Positions 23,198-31,484 of a DNA stretch of 34,579 nucleotides are shown here, one piece after another; position 1 is the stretch's first letter; each line of letters starts with the position of its first letter. The translations under genes were made by a program, and so were the position numbers. The stretch covers positions 1 through 34,579 of the forward strand of contig JABGTJ010000120.1 in NCBI GenBank assembly GCA_018691345.1, given 5' to 3'. Under the pieces are notes generated by a model. The model was not told the origin of the DNA, made no database searches, and saw only the letters and a list, made by a program, of their open reading frames with translations. Source of the DNA: Methanobacteriota archaeon. Lineage in GTDB: Archaea > Thermoplasmatota > Poseidoniia > Poseidoniales > Poseidoniaceae.

Positions 23198-26134
23198 TCA
23201 ATTGAGAAGTTTAGCGAGATATTGGCCGGTAAAGCTGTCCTCGTGTGCCGCAATGGCTTCAGGTGTGCCTTGTGCAAGTATGGTGCCACCACGCTCTCCC
23301 CCTTCTGGTCCGAGGTCAAGGACCCAATCCGAAGATTTGACTACATCCAGATGATGTTCAATAACGATAACGCTGTGACCTTTTTCTCGTAATTCAAGAA
23401 GGACATTGATGAGCAGTTCCACGTCAGAAAATGAAAGACCGGTCGTAGGTTCATCAAGAATATACACCGTATGTTTGTTCGGTGGGCGCCTCAATTCACT
23501 GGCTAATTTAACCCGTTGGGCTTCCCCACCTGACAGGGTCGTTGCGGGTTGGCCAAGTCGAACATAGGAGAGTCCGACTGCCCTTAGCGTGTCAAGGGTT
23601 CGGAAAATTTTTCGATGGTTTTCAAAGAAAACAACGGCTTCCCCAATTGGCAACTGTAAAATGTCGTTGATGTTCTTACCTTTCCAAGTGACTTCTAAAC
23701 ATTCGCGGGTGTAGCGTAAACCTTGACAAATGTCGCACGTAATCCAAACATCAGGAAGGAAGTTCATTTCGAGTTTAATCGACCCTGCCCCCTTACATGA
23801 TTCGCATCGGCCGCCTTTTACATTGAAACTAAAGTGGCCGGGTTTGTATCCTCGTTCTTTAGCAAGCGTTGTTTTGGAAAAGAGAATTCTGATTTCATCG
23901 AAAACTTTTGTGTATGTGGCCGGGTTTGAACGCGGTGTTCGGCCAATAGGAGATTGGTCAATAATGATGGCTTTATCGACGTGTTCCAAGCCCTTCAGTG
24001 ACTTGTGTTTCCCTGCTACACCGTCTGAGTTATGGAGGTAGCGTTGGAGGGCGGGCGCAAGGATTCCTGAGACGAGTGAGGATTTACCTGAACCAGAAAC
24101 CCCCGTAACTGCGGTCATGCAACCGATTGGAAATTTGGCATTGATGGATTGAAGGTTGTTGTGTTGAGCCCCTTTTATTTCAATCCATTTTTTAGTAGGT
24201 TTTCGTCTCTTCACCGGAACTTCAATCGAACGTTTACCGCTCAAAAACGCACCAGTAACGGATTCATTGCTTTTCATGGCCACTTCGGGTGGACCGTTAG
24301 CGACGATCATTCCGCCTTCAAGGCCGGCCCCAGGGCCAAGGTCGCACAGCCAATCGGCTTGTCGTAGTGTGTCCTCATCATGCTCAACAACGATGAGGGT
24401 GTTTCCTAAATCGCTTAGTTCTCGTAACGTAGCTAGAAGTCGTGCGTTGTCGCGTTGATGGAGGCCAATCGATGGTTCATCAAGCACATACATGACTCCA
24501 GTCAGTCGGCTACCGATTTGTGTCGCTAGGCGGATTCGTTGGCTTTCGCCGCCCGAAAGGGTGTTTGCTTTACGGTCCAAAGTGAGGTAATCAAGTCCGA
24601 CGCTGTCGAGAAATCCGAGTCGGTTTTCAATTTCTTTCAAAATATCTTTTCCGATAAACAGACTTCGTTCATCAAGCGTCTCAAGAACATCTGCAAAACT
24701 TTCCGGTGCGCCCTCTCCATCTGGGCGCCAAGCGCGAACAAGCGCAAGAGAGTCATGGACTGAACATCGGCTTACTTCAGGAAGGCGGATTCCACCAACG
24801 GATACATACCGGGCAGCAGCGTTGAGTTTTTCTCCGCCACATGAAGAACAATCAAGGTCGGTCATGCAACTGACAAGGCGGCTTCGTGTACGTTCTGAAG
24901 TGGTTTCAGTGTAGGTCTTTTGCAACCGTGCAATGATGCCTTCCCAGGGCCTATTCATCTTGTAAACAGAGCCGTTATCTGATTCAAAATGAAAGTTGAT
25001 TACAGTTGACCCAGAGCCGTTCAACAAGATGTCTTTATCGTCATCATCGAGCAATTCGAAAGGTGTGTTTCTTGAGATGCCGTAATGTTGGCAAACCTGT
25101 TCAAGTAAACGCCGATACCAAGACGGAGACATGGATTGGCGCCAAGGGCGTACGCATCCGTTGGATACCGTGAGTGTTCCATCGACAATCAGGTCGATGT
25201 TGAATTGGCGTTCGACACCAAGGCCTTGACAGACACCACAAGCTCCGAGAGGAGAATTGAATGAGAATACTCGCGGAGAGAGTTCGGGCATGAATGCACC
25301 GTGGTCTGGACATGCGAAATCTTCGGACCAAGCCACAGTATCCCCTTGCTTGGTAAAATGAGAGCGCGTTCCTTCGGAAAGATTAGCATCTTCTGGGGGT
25401 GCCTCAAGGCTTTCAATAGCGACAGTCCCTCCTCCAATCTTCAGTGCCCCTTCGACCGATTCTGTGAGGCGTTGGCGGCGTTCTCTTGTGCATCGTAATC
25501 GGTCAATTCGTACGTCAATATCGTGACGGAAGTTCTTGTCGAGTTCCGGGGGTTTTTCGAATTCAACTTCGTGCCCATTCACCTTGCCGTGCAAGTATCC
25601 TTGTTCAACGAGTTGGCGGAAGAGGTCTTGATGGGTTCCTTTCCGAGCTCGAACAGCCGGGGACCACAGAACAATAGCATGGCCTTCCATATGCCAAACG
25701 ATGTCGTCGACGATTTCTTGCACCGTTCTACGAGCGACCTCCCTGCCGCATGTTGGACAGTGTGGTTTTCCAATTCGAGCCCAAAGCAGTCGGAAATAGT
25801 CTTGAATTTCAGTCACGGTTGCTACGGTGGAACGAGGATTGTGAGAGCCTTGTTTCTGATCGATGGATATTGCTGGTGAGAGGCCTTCAATGCCATCGCA
25901 ATCTGCCTTTTTCATCTGTCCAATAAATTGACGAGCGTAGGAGGAGAGGCTCTCCACATACCTTCGTTGACCTTCAGCATACAATGTATCGAAGGCGAGG
26001 CTGGATTTTCCTGAGCCCGATACTCCAGAAATAACCACAAATTGACCTCTTGGGAGTTTGACGGTTACGTCTTGGAGATTATGGGTCCGTGCACCACGAA
26101 CTTCAATCCAGCCTTCATCACCTGGTTGACTCAT
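23198..26134 (-). CDS. uvrA: Excinuclease ABC subunit UvrA
   Basis: DNA damage recognition ATPase of nucleotide excision repair, 978 residues. The first Walker A is GVSGSGKSS (37-45) followed by LAFDTLYAEGQRRYVESLSS; the second is GVSGSGKSSLV near residue 677. Two ABC signatures are LSGGESQRIRLA and LSGGEAQRVKLA. Zinc-finger cysteines occur in CPTCGRE, in FDCSSCGGEKL-like DLDCSSCGG, and in CESCKGAG with CDICQG. Insertion and UvrB-binding regions appear complete. UvrA is bacterial in origin and occurs in some mesophilic archaea; uvrB and uvrC are not in the window. A ribosome binding site (GGGTGAGG) precedes the ATG at 26134. Confidence 0.97.
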   Translation of the reverse strand: MSQPGDEGWIEVRGARTHNLQDVTVKLPRGQFVVISGVSGSGKSSLAFDTLYAEGQRRYVESLSSYARQFIGQMKKADCDGIEGLSPAISIDQKQGSHNPRSTVATVTEIQDYFRLLWARIGKPHCPTCGREVARRTVQEIVDDIVWHMEGHAIVLWSPAVRARKGTHQDLFRQLVEQGYLHGKVNGHEVEFEKPPELDKNFRHDIDVRIDRLRCTRERRQRLTESVEGALKIGGGTVAIESLEAPPEDANLSEGTRSHFTKQGDTVAWSEDFACPDHGAFMPELSPRVFSFNSPLGACGVCQGLGVERQFNIDLIVDGTLTVSNGCVRPWRQSMSPSWYRRLLEQVCQHYGISRNTPFELLDDDDKDILLNGSGSTVINFHFESDNGSVYKMNRPWEGIIARLQKTYTETTSERTRSRLVSCMTDLDCSSCGGEKLNAAARYVSVGGIRLPEVSRCSVHDSLALVRAWRPDGEGAPESFADVLETLDERSLFIGKDILKEIENRLGFLDSVGLDYLTLDRKANTLSGGESQRIRLATQIGSRLTGVMYVLDEPSIGLHQRDNARLLATLRELSDLGNTLIVVEHDEDTLRQADWLCDLGPGAGLEGGMIVANGPPEVAMKSNESVTGAFLSGKRSIEVPVKRRKPTKKWIEIKGAQHNNLQSINAKFPIGCMTAVTGVSGSGKSSLVSGILAPALQRYLHNSDGVAGKHKSLKGLEHVDKAIIIDQSPIGRTPRSNPATYTKVFDEIRILFSKTTLAKERGYKPGHFSFNVKGGRCESCKGAGSIKLEMNFLPDVWITCDICQGLRYTRECLEVTWKGKNINDILQLPIGEAVVFFENHRKIFRTLDTLRAVGLSYVRLGQPATTLSGGEAQRVKLASELRRPPNKHTVYILDEPTTGLSFSDVELLINVLLELREKGHSVIVIEHHLDVVKSSDWVLDLGPEGGERGGTILAQGTPEAIAAHEDSFTGQYLAKLLN

Positions 26135-26253
26135 AGACGCCCCTCACCCTCAACGGGCCGTCAACGGTTCTTCAAGTCCTGCTTTCCAAACCTCGAAATC
26201 AAAAGGAGGGGAGAGAAGTTCGATTTGTAAGTCTTGAGTGAGTGGATTCAAGT

Positions 26254-27135
26254 TCAAGCGGGGTGAAAACCTCGTGGAATTGGAACTTCAAAACGAACTG
26301 GTTCATCGCTCTCTGGGTGCAGGAATTCAAGGGCGGAAGCGTGCAAACAAACCCGGTTCAATGGATTTGTTTCAGCGCCGTGTAATTCATCTCCAACAAC
26401 TGGACACCCGAGTGACCGCATTGCCATCCTAATTTGGTGGCGACGCCCCGTCTCGATGCTGACTTGAATAAGTGAGATGCGATTATCGGTATCTGAGACA
26501 CTCCAATGGGTAATCGCTTCCTTTGCTCCGTGAAAACTTGATTTCACTTTCTTGACGTGAAGATGTTTGTCCTCAACGAGCCATTCTCTGGTTGAGCCGT
26601 TGTTGTTTTTTGGGCGACCTTCGACTAATGCATGGTACGTTCGGTGAACGTCGCGTGCAGCAAATTGAGATTGGATGTATTCTTTATGCCGTTCGTGCCG
26701 TGCAAAAACCATAACGCCAGAAGTATCACGATCAAGGCGGTGGACGATATGACACCAGTTTCGTTCATCTTCGAGCCTCACATAATTGACGCACCGAGAA
26801 TGGAGTGTGTCGACTTCGAGCTTATCGGTTGCAATAGAGAGGAGGCCTGCTGGTTTTTCAACAACGAGGATCGCTTCATCTTCCCAAATTACATTGAGGT
26901 TCACTCGCTTATGTTTCGAGACTGGCGGGGGGGTGATTTCCTGCGCCTTAATCCGACTTAAAATCTCAATTTGAACACCCGTTCCAACTTGGAACTTAGC
27001 CTTGTGTTGGGTGGTTCCATCCACTTGGACTCGGCCTTCTGTTAGCATTTTACGTAACTTTCCACGAGATGTTTCATTCATGAAATTCGATAAAGCCTCG
27101 AGAAGAGTTTGTTCCTGGGTTGATGTGAATTTCAT
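26254..27135 (-). CDS. RluA-family RNA pseudouridine synthase
   Basis: Isomerises uridine in rRNA or tRNA. The protein is 293 residues from the ATG at 27135. An N-terminal S4-like RNA-binding segment spans about 8-58 (LSNFMNETSRGKLRKMLTEG). The catalytic motif is HRLDRDTSG with Asp135. ALVEGRP and VSIETGRRHQIRMAM are typical of the RluA/RluC/RluD branch. An ATG at 27168 would overlap moeA, and GGTGG overlapping the moeA stop supports 27135. Target position cannot be told. It belongs with moeA upstream, and uvrA follows after 119 bp with its own leader. Confidence 0.9.
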   Translation of the reverse strand: MKFTSTQEQTLLEALSNFMNETSRGKLRKMLTEGRVQVDGTTQHKAKFQVGTGVQIEILSRIKAQEITPPPVSKHKRVNLNVIWEDEAILVVEKPAGLLSIATDKLEVDTLHSRCVNYVRLEDERNWCHIVHRLDRDTSGVMVFARHERHKEYIQSQFAARDVHRTYHALVEGRPKNNNGSTREWLVEDKHLHVKKVKSSFHGAKEAITHWSVSDTDNRISLIQVSIETGRRHQIRMAMRSLGCPVVGDELHGAETNPLNRVCLHASALEFLHPESDEPVRFEVPIPRGFHPA

Positions 27136-27143
27136 GTTTCCAC

Positions 27144-28361
27144 CTACAATATGAGTGCGTCGCACCATGTGCCTTTTTCGCCGCTATGTCCTGGTTCTAG
27201 CAACGTTAGACCGTCCGCTAAAACCAAACTGTTGAGGTTGCCTGAGCCTTGATATCCTGTCGAATAGGCAAGCATGTTTTCTCCAGATGTATCAATGAGT
27301 ATTCTGCGGAGAATGAGGTCGTTTGGAGATGTTTTGAAAGGTTCGGCCAACTGCACACGAACTCGCTTTTCTTCAACTCCACCATCTGAAGTAGAAGCAC
27401 GTAAGTACGGTGCTACAAGCATTCGGAAAACAACATGGCTGCTTGCTGGGTTTCCTGGAAGTCCGAACAAAGGCGTGCCTTTCCAATACCCAAACAGTGG
27501 GGGGGAGCCGGGTCGTATCTTCACGCGCCAGAATTTAATGTCGCCTTCTTCTTCCATGATCTTACGCACCAAGTCCCATTCACCCATTGAAACTCCACCT
27601 GAAGTAAGGATGAAGTCGCATTCAGATGCTGCTGCATCAAGTTGTTGCCGTAAAGCATCCATCGAATCCAAAACTGAATTGTATCGGAGGGGCGTGTGTC
27701 CGGTCATTTGTACGAGGGAAGAGAGTCCAAAAGAATTGGATTCATAGATTGAATTCTCAGATAATTCCTCACCTGGCAACTGCAATTCATCACCAGTAGG
27801 AAGAATCCCGATGGTTGCTTTCTTGAATACTTCTGCAGATGCGTGCCCCATTGTAGCACAGAGGCCTACCGAGGATGGTGAAAAAAGTGTACCTTTCGGC
27901 AGTGCAGTTTGACCACGTTTGAGGTTCTCTCCCTGTTTTCGAATGAAGTGTTTTTTTCCCTCTTCATGCAATGTAACTTCTGTACCGTCATCACTGATTG
28001 AGCAACGTTCGATTGGGAGAACTGCGTCAGCTCCGTTTGGGATTGGTGCGCCGGTCATGATTCGTGTAGCTTGGCCTGTTTCAATGTGTACAAGTTGTTC
28101 TTCGGTACCTGCTTGAAGAGTCTGTTTAATGGATAAAACAGCGGGAGTTTGTACAGAATCACTGTATCGAAAAGCAAATCCATCCATTGCCGAATTGTCG
28201 AATCGTGGGTCATCAACGGTTGATTGAAGGTCTTCAGCAAGGATTCTGTTGTAGAGGTGATCCAAAGCAACGGTTTCAGTTCCGATGTGAAGTGTGTGTT
28301 TTCGAAGAATAGTCAAAGCCTCATCATACGAAACAAAGTATGGGACCTCGGACATGGTCAT
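27144..28361 (-). CDS. moeA: Molybdopterin molybdotransferase MoeA
   Basis: Inserts molybdate into adenylated molybdopterin to finish molybdenum cofactor. It has 405 residues. Family motifs include DPRFDNSAMDGFAFR near the N-terminus, ATRIMTGAPIPNGADAVLPI, GILPTGDEL, TSGGVSMGEWD in the MoCF-binding domain and LFGLPGNPASSHVVF. The C-terminal domain IV is present. ATGs at 28361 and 28355 both fit. A TSUP anion transporter lies 39 bp upstream on the same strand, hinting at sulfur or oxyanion metabolism. No molybdoenzyme gene is visible in the window. Confidence 0.94.
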   Translation of the reverse strand: MTMSEVPYFVSYDEALTILRKHTLHIGTETVALDHLYNRILAEDLQSTVDDPRFDNSAMDGFAFRYSDSVQTPAVLSIKQTLQAGTEEQLVHIETGQATRIMTGAPIPNGADAVLPIERCSISDDGTEVTLHEEGKKHFIRKQGENLKRGQTALPKGTLFSPSSVGLCATMGHASAEVFKKATIGILPTGDELQLPGEELSENSIYESNSFGLSSLVQMTGHTPLRYNSVLDSMDALRQQLDAAASECDFILTSGGVSMGEWDLVRKIMEEEGDIKFWRVKIRPGSPPLFGYWKGTPLFGLPGNPASSHVVFRMLVAPYLRASTSDGGVEEKRVRVQLAEPFKTSPNDLILRRILIDTSGENMLAYSTGYQGSGNLNSLVLADGLTLLEPGHSGEKGTWCDALIL

Positions 28362-28400
28362 TCCAAGTGGTTGGTGTGTTTGACTTTCTCGGTATCGGGA

Positions 28401-29165
28401 TTAAACAAGAAGTTCTACTATTCGCTTCACAGAAGCAATGAGTAATACGGCAATTAGAATATTTTGTACGGTTTTCGGTCTTGCCCGTTGTGAACCATAC
28501 TTTGAGCCAAGCAACCCGCCAATACCTACAGCAAGAAGAAACGGAAGAAGAGTTGACGTCTCAAGAACGAGTTGTCCAGAGGTTGTGGCTCCAAGAAGTC
28601 CTGCCGCTGAATTCACCCAGATGAACAGTGCTGCTGTTGCAGCTGCAGATTTCGGCGTTGCCCACTTTTTCAGGAGCAATATAGGTGAAAGAAAAATTCC
28701 CCCCCCTACACCAATAATTCCACTCAAGAACCCAATCCCCCCGCCAAAGGAATACGCTTGAATCGGTTTTGGTTCGGAAATCTGTACCACTGAGTTCTCT
28801 TCATTGATCATCAACCGTATCGCAGCATAAAGTAGAGTGAAAGAAAGGAGAGTGTCATAAATCACTCCATCTACCTTCAGATATCCCCCGATGAAAGCAA
28901 GTGGAATGCTGGCTATGATGAACGGTAATGATTTGGATACTACGTGGTGGCCTGATTTCGAATAATGATAGAAGGCGATACCGGCCACCGCGAGGTTGAG
29001 AACCCAGGCATGTTGTTTCAACCACGCACTGTCCATTTGACTGTACGTCGTTAGTGAAAGAACTGCGAGATAGCCGGAAGCTCCACCATGGCCGACACTC
29101 GAATACAATATGGAAATGAAAAAAAGGCCGATGCAAAGAGCAATGAGGGCAAAACCCTGTTCCAT
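28401..29165 (-). CDS. TauE/SafE (TSUP) family membrane transporter
   Basis: A 254-residue protein with about eight predicted membrane helices in two homologous halves. The first half has SILYSSVGHGGASGYLAVL; the second has GFLSGIIGVGGGIFLSPILL, the characteristic TSUP repeat. The family exports or imports sulfite, sulfoacetate, taurine-derived or other organic anions. The substrate here is unknown. It lies between the zinc-ribbon gene (9 bp) and moeA (39 bp) on the same strand. Start at ATG 29165 precedes the first helix directly. Confidence 0.88.
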   Translation of the reverse strand: MEQGFALIALCIGLFFISILYSSVGHGGASGYLAVLSLTTYSQMDSAWLKQHAWVLNLAVAGIAFYHYSKSGHHVVSKSLPFIIASIPLAFIGGYLKVDGVIYDTLLSFTLLYAAIRLMINEENSVVQISEPKPIQAYSFGGGIGFLSGIIGVGGGIFLSPILLLKKWATPKSAAATAALFIWVNSAAGLLGATTSGQLVLETSTLLPFLLAVGIGGLLGSKYGSQRARPKTVQNILIAVLLIASVKRIVELLV

Positions 29166-29174
29166 CCTTTGACC

Positions 29175-29468
29175 TCAGTCGAAGTTCATTGTGTGGCCGC
29201 ACTCTGCATATGCGCAAGTAACGGTGTAACGTGATTTCTTTGGTTTTGGGATTTTTAACATTGAGCCGCACATGTCGCATTGGACTTTGAGCGTTTCAGG
29301 TGCAGCGGCTTTAGGCGCATCACCAAGAGTACGCCCAACATCTTGCGACCATCCAAGAGAATCTGTATATTTGTCAGCCTTGACGTTCATTTTCTTTTGT
29401 TTCAAAGAGAGGCGCATTCTACGCTTTCTCTTCTTGGGCTGGGAGCCTTTAGGTGCCTTTGCCGCCAT
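29175..29468 (-). CDS. Small basic zinc-ribbon protein, unknown function
   Basis: A 97-residue protein. The first ~35 residues are rich in Lys, Arg and Ala (KGSQPKKRKRRMRLSLKQKK), suggesting nucleic acid or ribosome binding. The C-terminus carries a zinc ribbon with CDMCG and CAYAECGH (four Cys, about 22 residues between pairs). I do not recognise a named family. It sits 22 bp downstream of a beta-CASP nuclease on the same strand, so a role in RNA metabolism is a reasonable guess. The ATG at 29468 was chosen over the frame's earlier start at 29477; either is possible. Confidence 0.7.
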   Translation of the reverse strand: MAAKAPKGSQPKKRKRRMRLSLKQKKMNVKADKYTDSLGWSQDVGRTLGDAPKAAAPETLKVQCDMCGSMLKIPKPKKSRYTVTCAYAECGHTMNFD

Positions 29469-29499
29469 GGGTATCAACTACCGCTTGGCGTGGTTGTAT

Positions 29500-30834
29500 T
29501 CAATTACTTCGGCTGAATTCTTCACCAAGATATTCAGAAATACCGTTCACAGGATTGTGAACAATATGTCCGTTCTTTTCGAGTTCTTCAACCAGCGGAG
29601 GTCGAGCGTGTGATGGGTCGGTATGGTACACAACCACCTCTTCCGCCTCACAGGCGGCGGCGAAATCAACAATTTCTTTCTGTCCAGCATGAGTAGAAAA
29701 AGAATAGGATTCCCATTCGAGAGAAATATCCGTCTCGTTGCCAAAAATATTGATTTTTCCTTCGTTCTGTAATTTACGACCACCTGTGTTTGAGGCTTGA
29801 TAACCAGTGAATATAATGGCGTTTTTGTTATCTTGACGCAAGCGATTCAGATACCATATTGAAGGGCCACCTTGAAGCATTCCAGACGTTGAAACAATAA
29901 CATCTGCCTCTAAGGCTTTCTTTCGATCCGATTTACTTGAAACTCTTCGGCACCACGACCAAGCTGTCTTCATTGCTTCAGGATCACGTAGAGTCTCTGG
30001 ATGATTCATTTGCATCTTCGCTATTCTTTTCCCCATGCCATCAACGTGCACGTTAAGATGAGGTAGGTGTTTGTACAAGCGCATAACGACGTCTTGGGTT
30101 CGTCCATTTGCGAACGCTGGTATCAACACTTTGCCACCACGGTCAATGACGCGTTGAACATGGTTGACGAATCTTAATTCTTCTTCCTGAAGGGGTGGAT
30201 GATTGCGACCACCGTATGTACCTTCTACGAACAGAGTATCGGTCTTAACCGGTTGAGCACCGCTGGTAAGAGGGGAGTCGCGAGTATCAAAGTCGCCAGA
30301 CAGCAGTATTTTTCGTTCTGATGTTTCGATATGTAACATTGCAGCACCTGGTATGTGTCCTGCTTTGTGAAGTTCTAATTTCCACTCGTCCTTCATCCAA
30401 GGTTCGTTGAAGGCGTGTATATTCCATGAATCTAGAGCTGTGTCAATGTCTCGCTTGTCCCAAGCAAGCGGGTATTTTTCTATCGAACTTACTTTATGGC
30501 AATCGTACCACATTAATTCTGAAATTTGTGCTGTTAATGCCGTACCGTGCAGACGTGTACGATGATTAGCGCATAACCATGGAGCCATACCTAAGTGATC
30601 AACGTGTGAATGGGTGATGACAGCATCACGGACTTCTGGTGCTTCAGAGGGATAGCGAGGTGGTGTAGTTGGAGCCAAACCGTAGTCTAAGAGTAATCGT
30701 GTTTGATGGGAATCTTCAAGCATAATCCCAACGTTACCAACTTCATCACCTCCGCCCAAGTAATGGTACCTCATTCCTTTTTCAGGATGTTCAGTTGGAT
30801 AAGAGCTTGTCCGACCAGGAGAGTAGAAAACCAT
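29500..30834 (-). CDS. Beta-CASP metallo-beta-lactamase ribonuclease (archaeal CPSF-like)
   Basis: Predicted zinc-dependent RNA nuclease, 444 residues. The metallo-beta-lactamase part has THSHVDHLG, AGHIPGAAMLH and SGDFDTRDSP. The beta-CASP part has FVEGTYGGRNHP, PAFANGRTQDVV, VSTSGMLQGGP, FTGYQASNTGG and a C-terminal FSTHAGQKEI. There are no N-terminal KH domains, so it resembles the shorter aCPSF2-type proteins more than aCPSF1/FttA. The conserved fold begins at MRYHYLGGGDEVG (ATG 30774). The ATG at 30834 adds 20 residues and has a TATA-like element at the right distance. I kept the longer start, but the shorter is possible. Confidence 0.9.
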   Translation of the reverse strand: MVFYSPGRTSSYPTEHPEKGMRYHYLGGGDEVGNVGIMLEDSHQTRLLLDYGLAPTTPPRYPSEAPEVRDAVITHSHVDHLGMAPWLCANHRTRLHGTALTAQISELMWYDCHKVSSIEKYPLAWDKRDIDTALDSWNIHAFNEPWMKDEWKLELHKAGHIPGAAMLHIETSERKILLSGDFDTRDSPLTSGAQPVKTDTLFVEGTYGGRNHPPLQEEELRFVNHVQRVIDRGGKVLIPAFANGRTQDVVMRLYKHLPHLNVHVDGMGKRIAKMQMNHPETLRDPEAMKTAWSWCRRVSSKSDRKKALEADVIVSTSGMLQGGPSIWYLNRLRQDNKNAIIFTGYQASNTGGRKLQNEGKINIFGNETDISLEWESYSFSTHAGQKEIVDFAAACEAEEVVVYHTDPSHARPPLVEELEKNGHIVHNPVNGISEYLGEEFSRSN

Positions 30835-30877
30835 GTCAATCGAACTTTGCTCTACGCTACATGTCTTGAACTTGATT

Positions 30878-30885
30878 CTTTTATG
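30878..30885 (-). promoter_or_regulatory. Possible TATA element of the beta-CASP gene
   Basis: Minus strand reads CATAAAAG about 45 bp before the ATG at 30834. This would give a leader near 20 bases for that start and about 80 for the alternative at 30774. Confidence 0.35.
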
Positions 30886-30985
30886 GACACCCTCCCCTTC
30901 ATTTCCATTGGAATTATGTTTCAGGGTTCAGTCTCTATTTTCATTGATTGTTAAAGGGTTAAGTTAAGTGCTTGTCGCGACCATA

Positions 30986-31038
30986 TTCTACGGGGCATAC
31001 TCTCGTTTTCTTCCATCCCCTTCTACGGCATACTCTCG
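30986..31038 (+). repeat. Imperfect tandem direct repeat, possible regulator sites
   Basis: TTCTACGGGGCATACTCTCG (30986-31005) and TTCTACGGCATACTCTCG (31021-31038) differ only by a two-base insertion of GG and start 35 bp apart. They are not coding and lie about 240 bp before the ferredoxin gene and 150 bp before the beta-CASP start. Confidence 0.6.
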
Positions 31039-31226
31039 ATTGTTCAATGAATCTTCTCCATCGGAAACATAGGGGTGTCCGAATAGAATACCTTTTTCCT
31101 AAACCTTTTCCTTATTCCATTTCCCCTCGAGACTCTATCGGCAATGATGTAGCATCATACTTACCGCTATCTTTCAATACAATTTAGCCTCCGCTTGACA
31201 TCAAATCCACTGGAACTTCCTATTTC

Positions 31227-31234
31227 TTTAAATT
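31227..31234 (+). promoter_or_regulatory. TATA element of the ferredoxin-flavoprotein operon
   Basis: TTTAAATT lies 41 bp before the ferredoxin ATG. Initiation about 25 bp downstream would give a leader near 15-18 bases. Confidence 0.5.
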
Positions 31235-31274
31235 CAAGCGAAGAAGAGATGAACTACCCCACCATCCAAACATC

Positions 31275-31484
31275 ATGCCAAGACAACTTCAACACAACTT
31301 TGTTGTTGATGAAGATCGATGTTTTGGTTGTGCAGCATGCATCGCATTGTGTCCGGTCAACGTGCTTACTTTGATTGATCGACTCGCTGTCGTTGATGAA
31401 GAAAATTGTACGCATTGTGAATTATGTATCCCCTCATGTCCGGTTTTCGCTCTCGACATTGTATCAATGCAGGTGGAAAAATGA
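31275..31484 (+). CDS. Two-cluster 2x[4Fe-4S] ferredoxin
   Basis: A 69-residue electron carrier. Eight cysteines in two CxxCxxCxxxCP sets (Cys16, 19, 22, 26 and Cys45, 48, 51, 55) bind two [4Fe-4S] clusters. The motifs are CFGCAACIALCP and CTHCELCIPSCP. Its stop overlaps the start of the flavoprotein-like gene (ATGA at 31481-31484), so the two are translationally coupled. In methanogens a ferredoxin of this kind feeds the neighbouring geranylgeranyl reductase. By analogy it probably donates electrons to the downstream flavoprotein or desaturase; this is inference. Confidence 0.92.
   Translation: MPRQLQHNFVVDEDRCFGCAACIALCPVNVLTLIDRLAVVDEENCTHCELCIPSCPVFALDIVSMQVEK

Larger units (their letters stand above)
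30835..31274. other. Longest non-coding gap: divergent promoter region
   Basis: This 440-bp divergent region separates the beta-CASP gene (minus) from the ferredoxin gene (plus). It is pyrimidine-rich on the plus strand. It holds a TATA-like element for each side, an imperfect direct repeat (30986-31038), and inverted repeats TTCCA-T-TGGAA (30903-30913) and ATGATG-TAG-CATCAT (31144-31158). The open frames in it lack protein-like composition. I see no tRNA-like fold. A small RNA or an array of operator sites is possible. Confidence 0.6.

Noticed and set aside
30972..31187. 71-codon plus-strand frame in the long intergenic region
   Set aside because: No ribosome binding site, no recognisable domain, and a composition dictated by pyrimidine-rich DNA containing the direct repeats.
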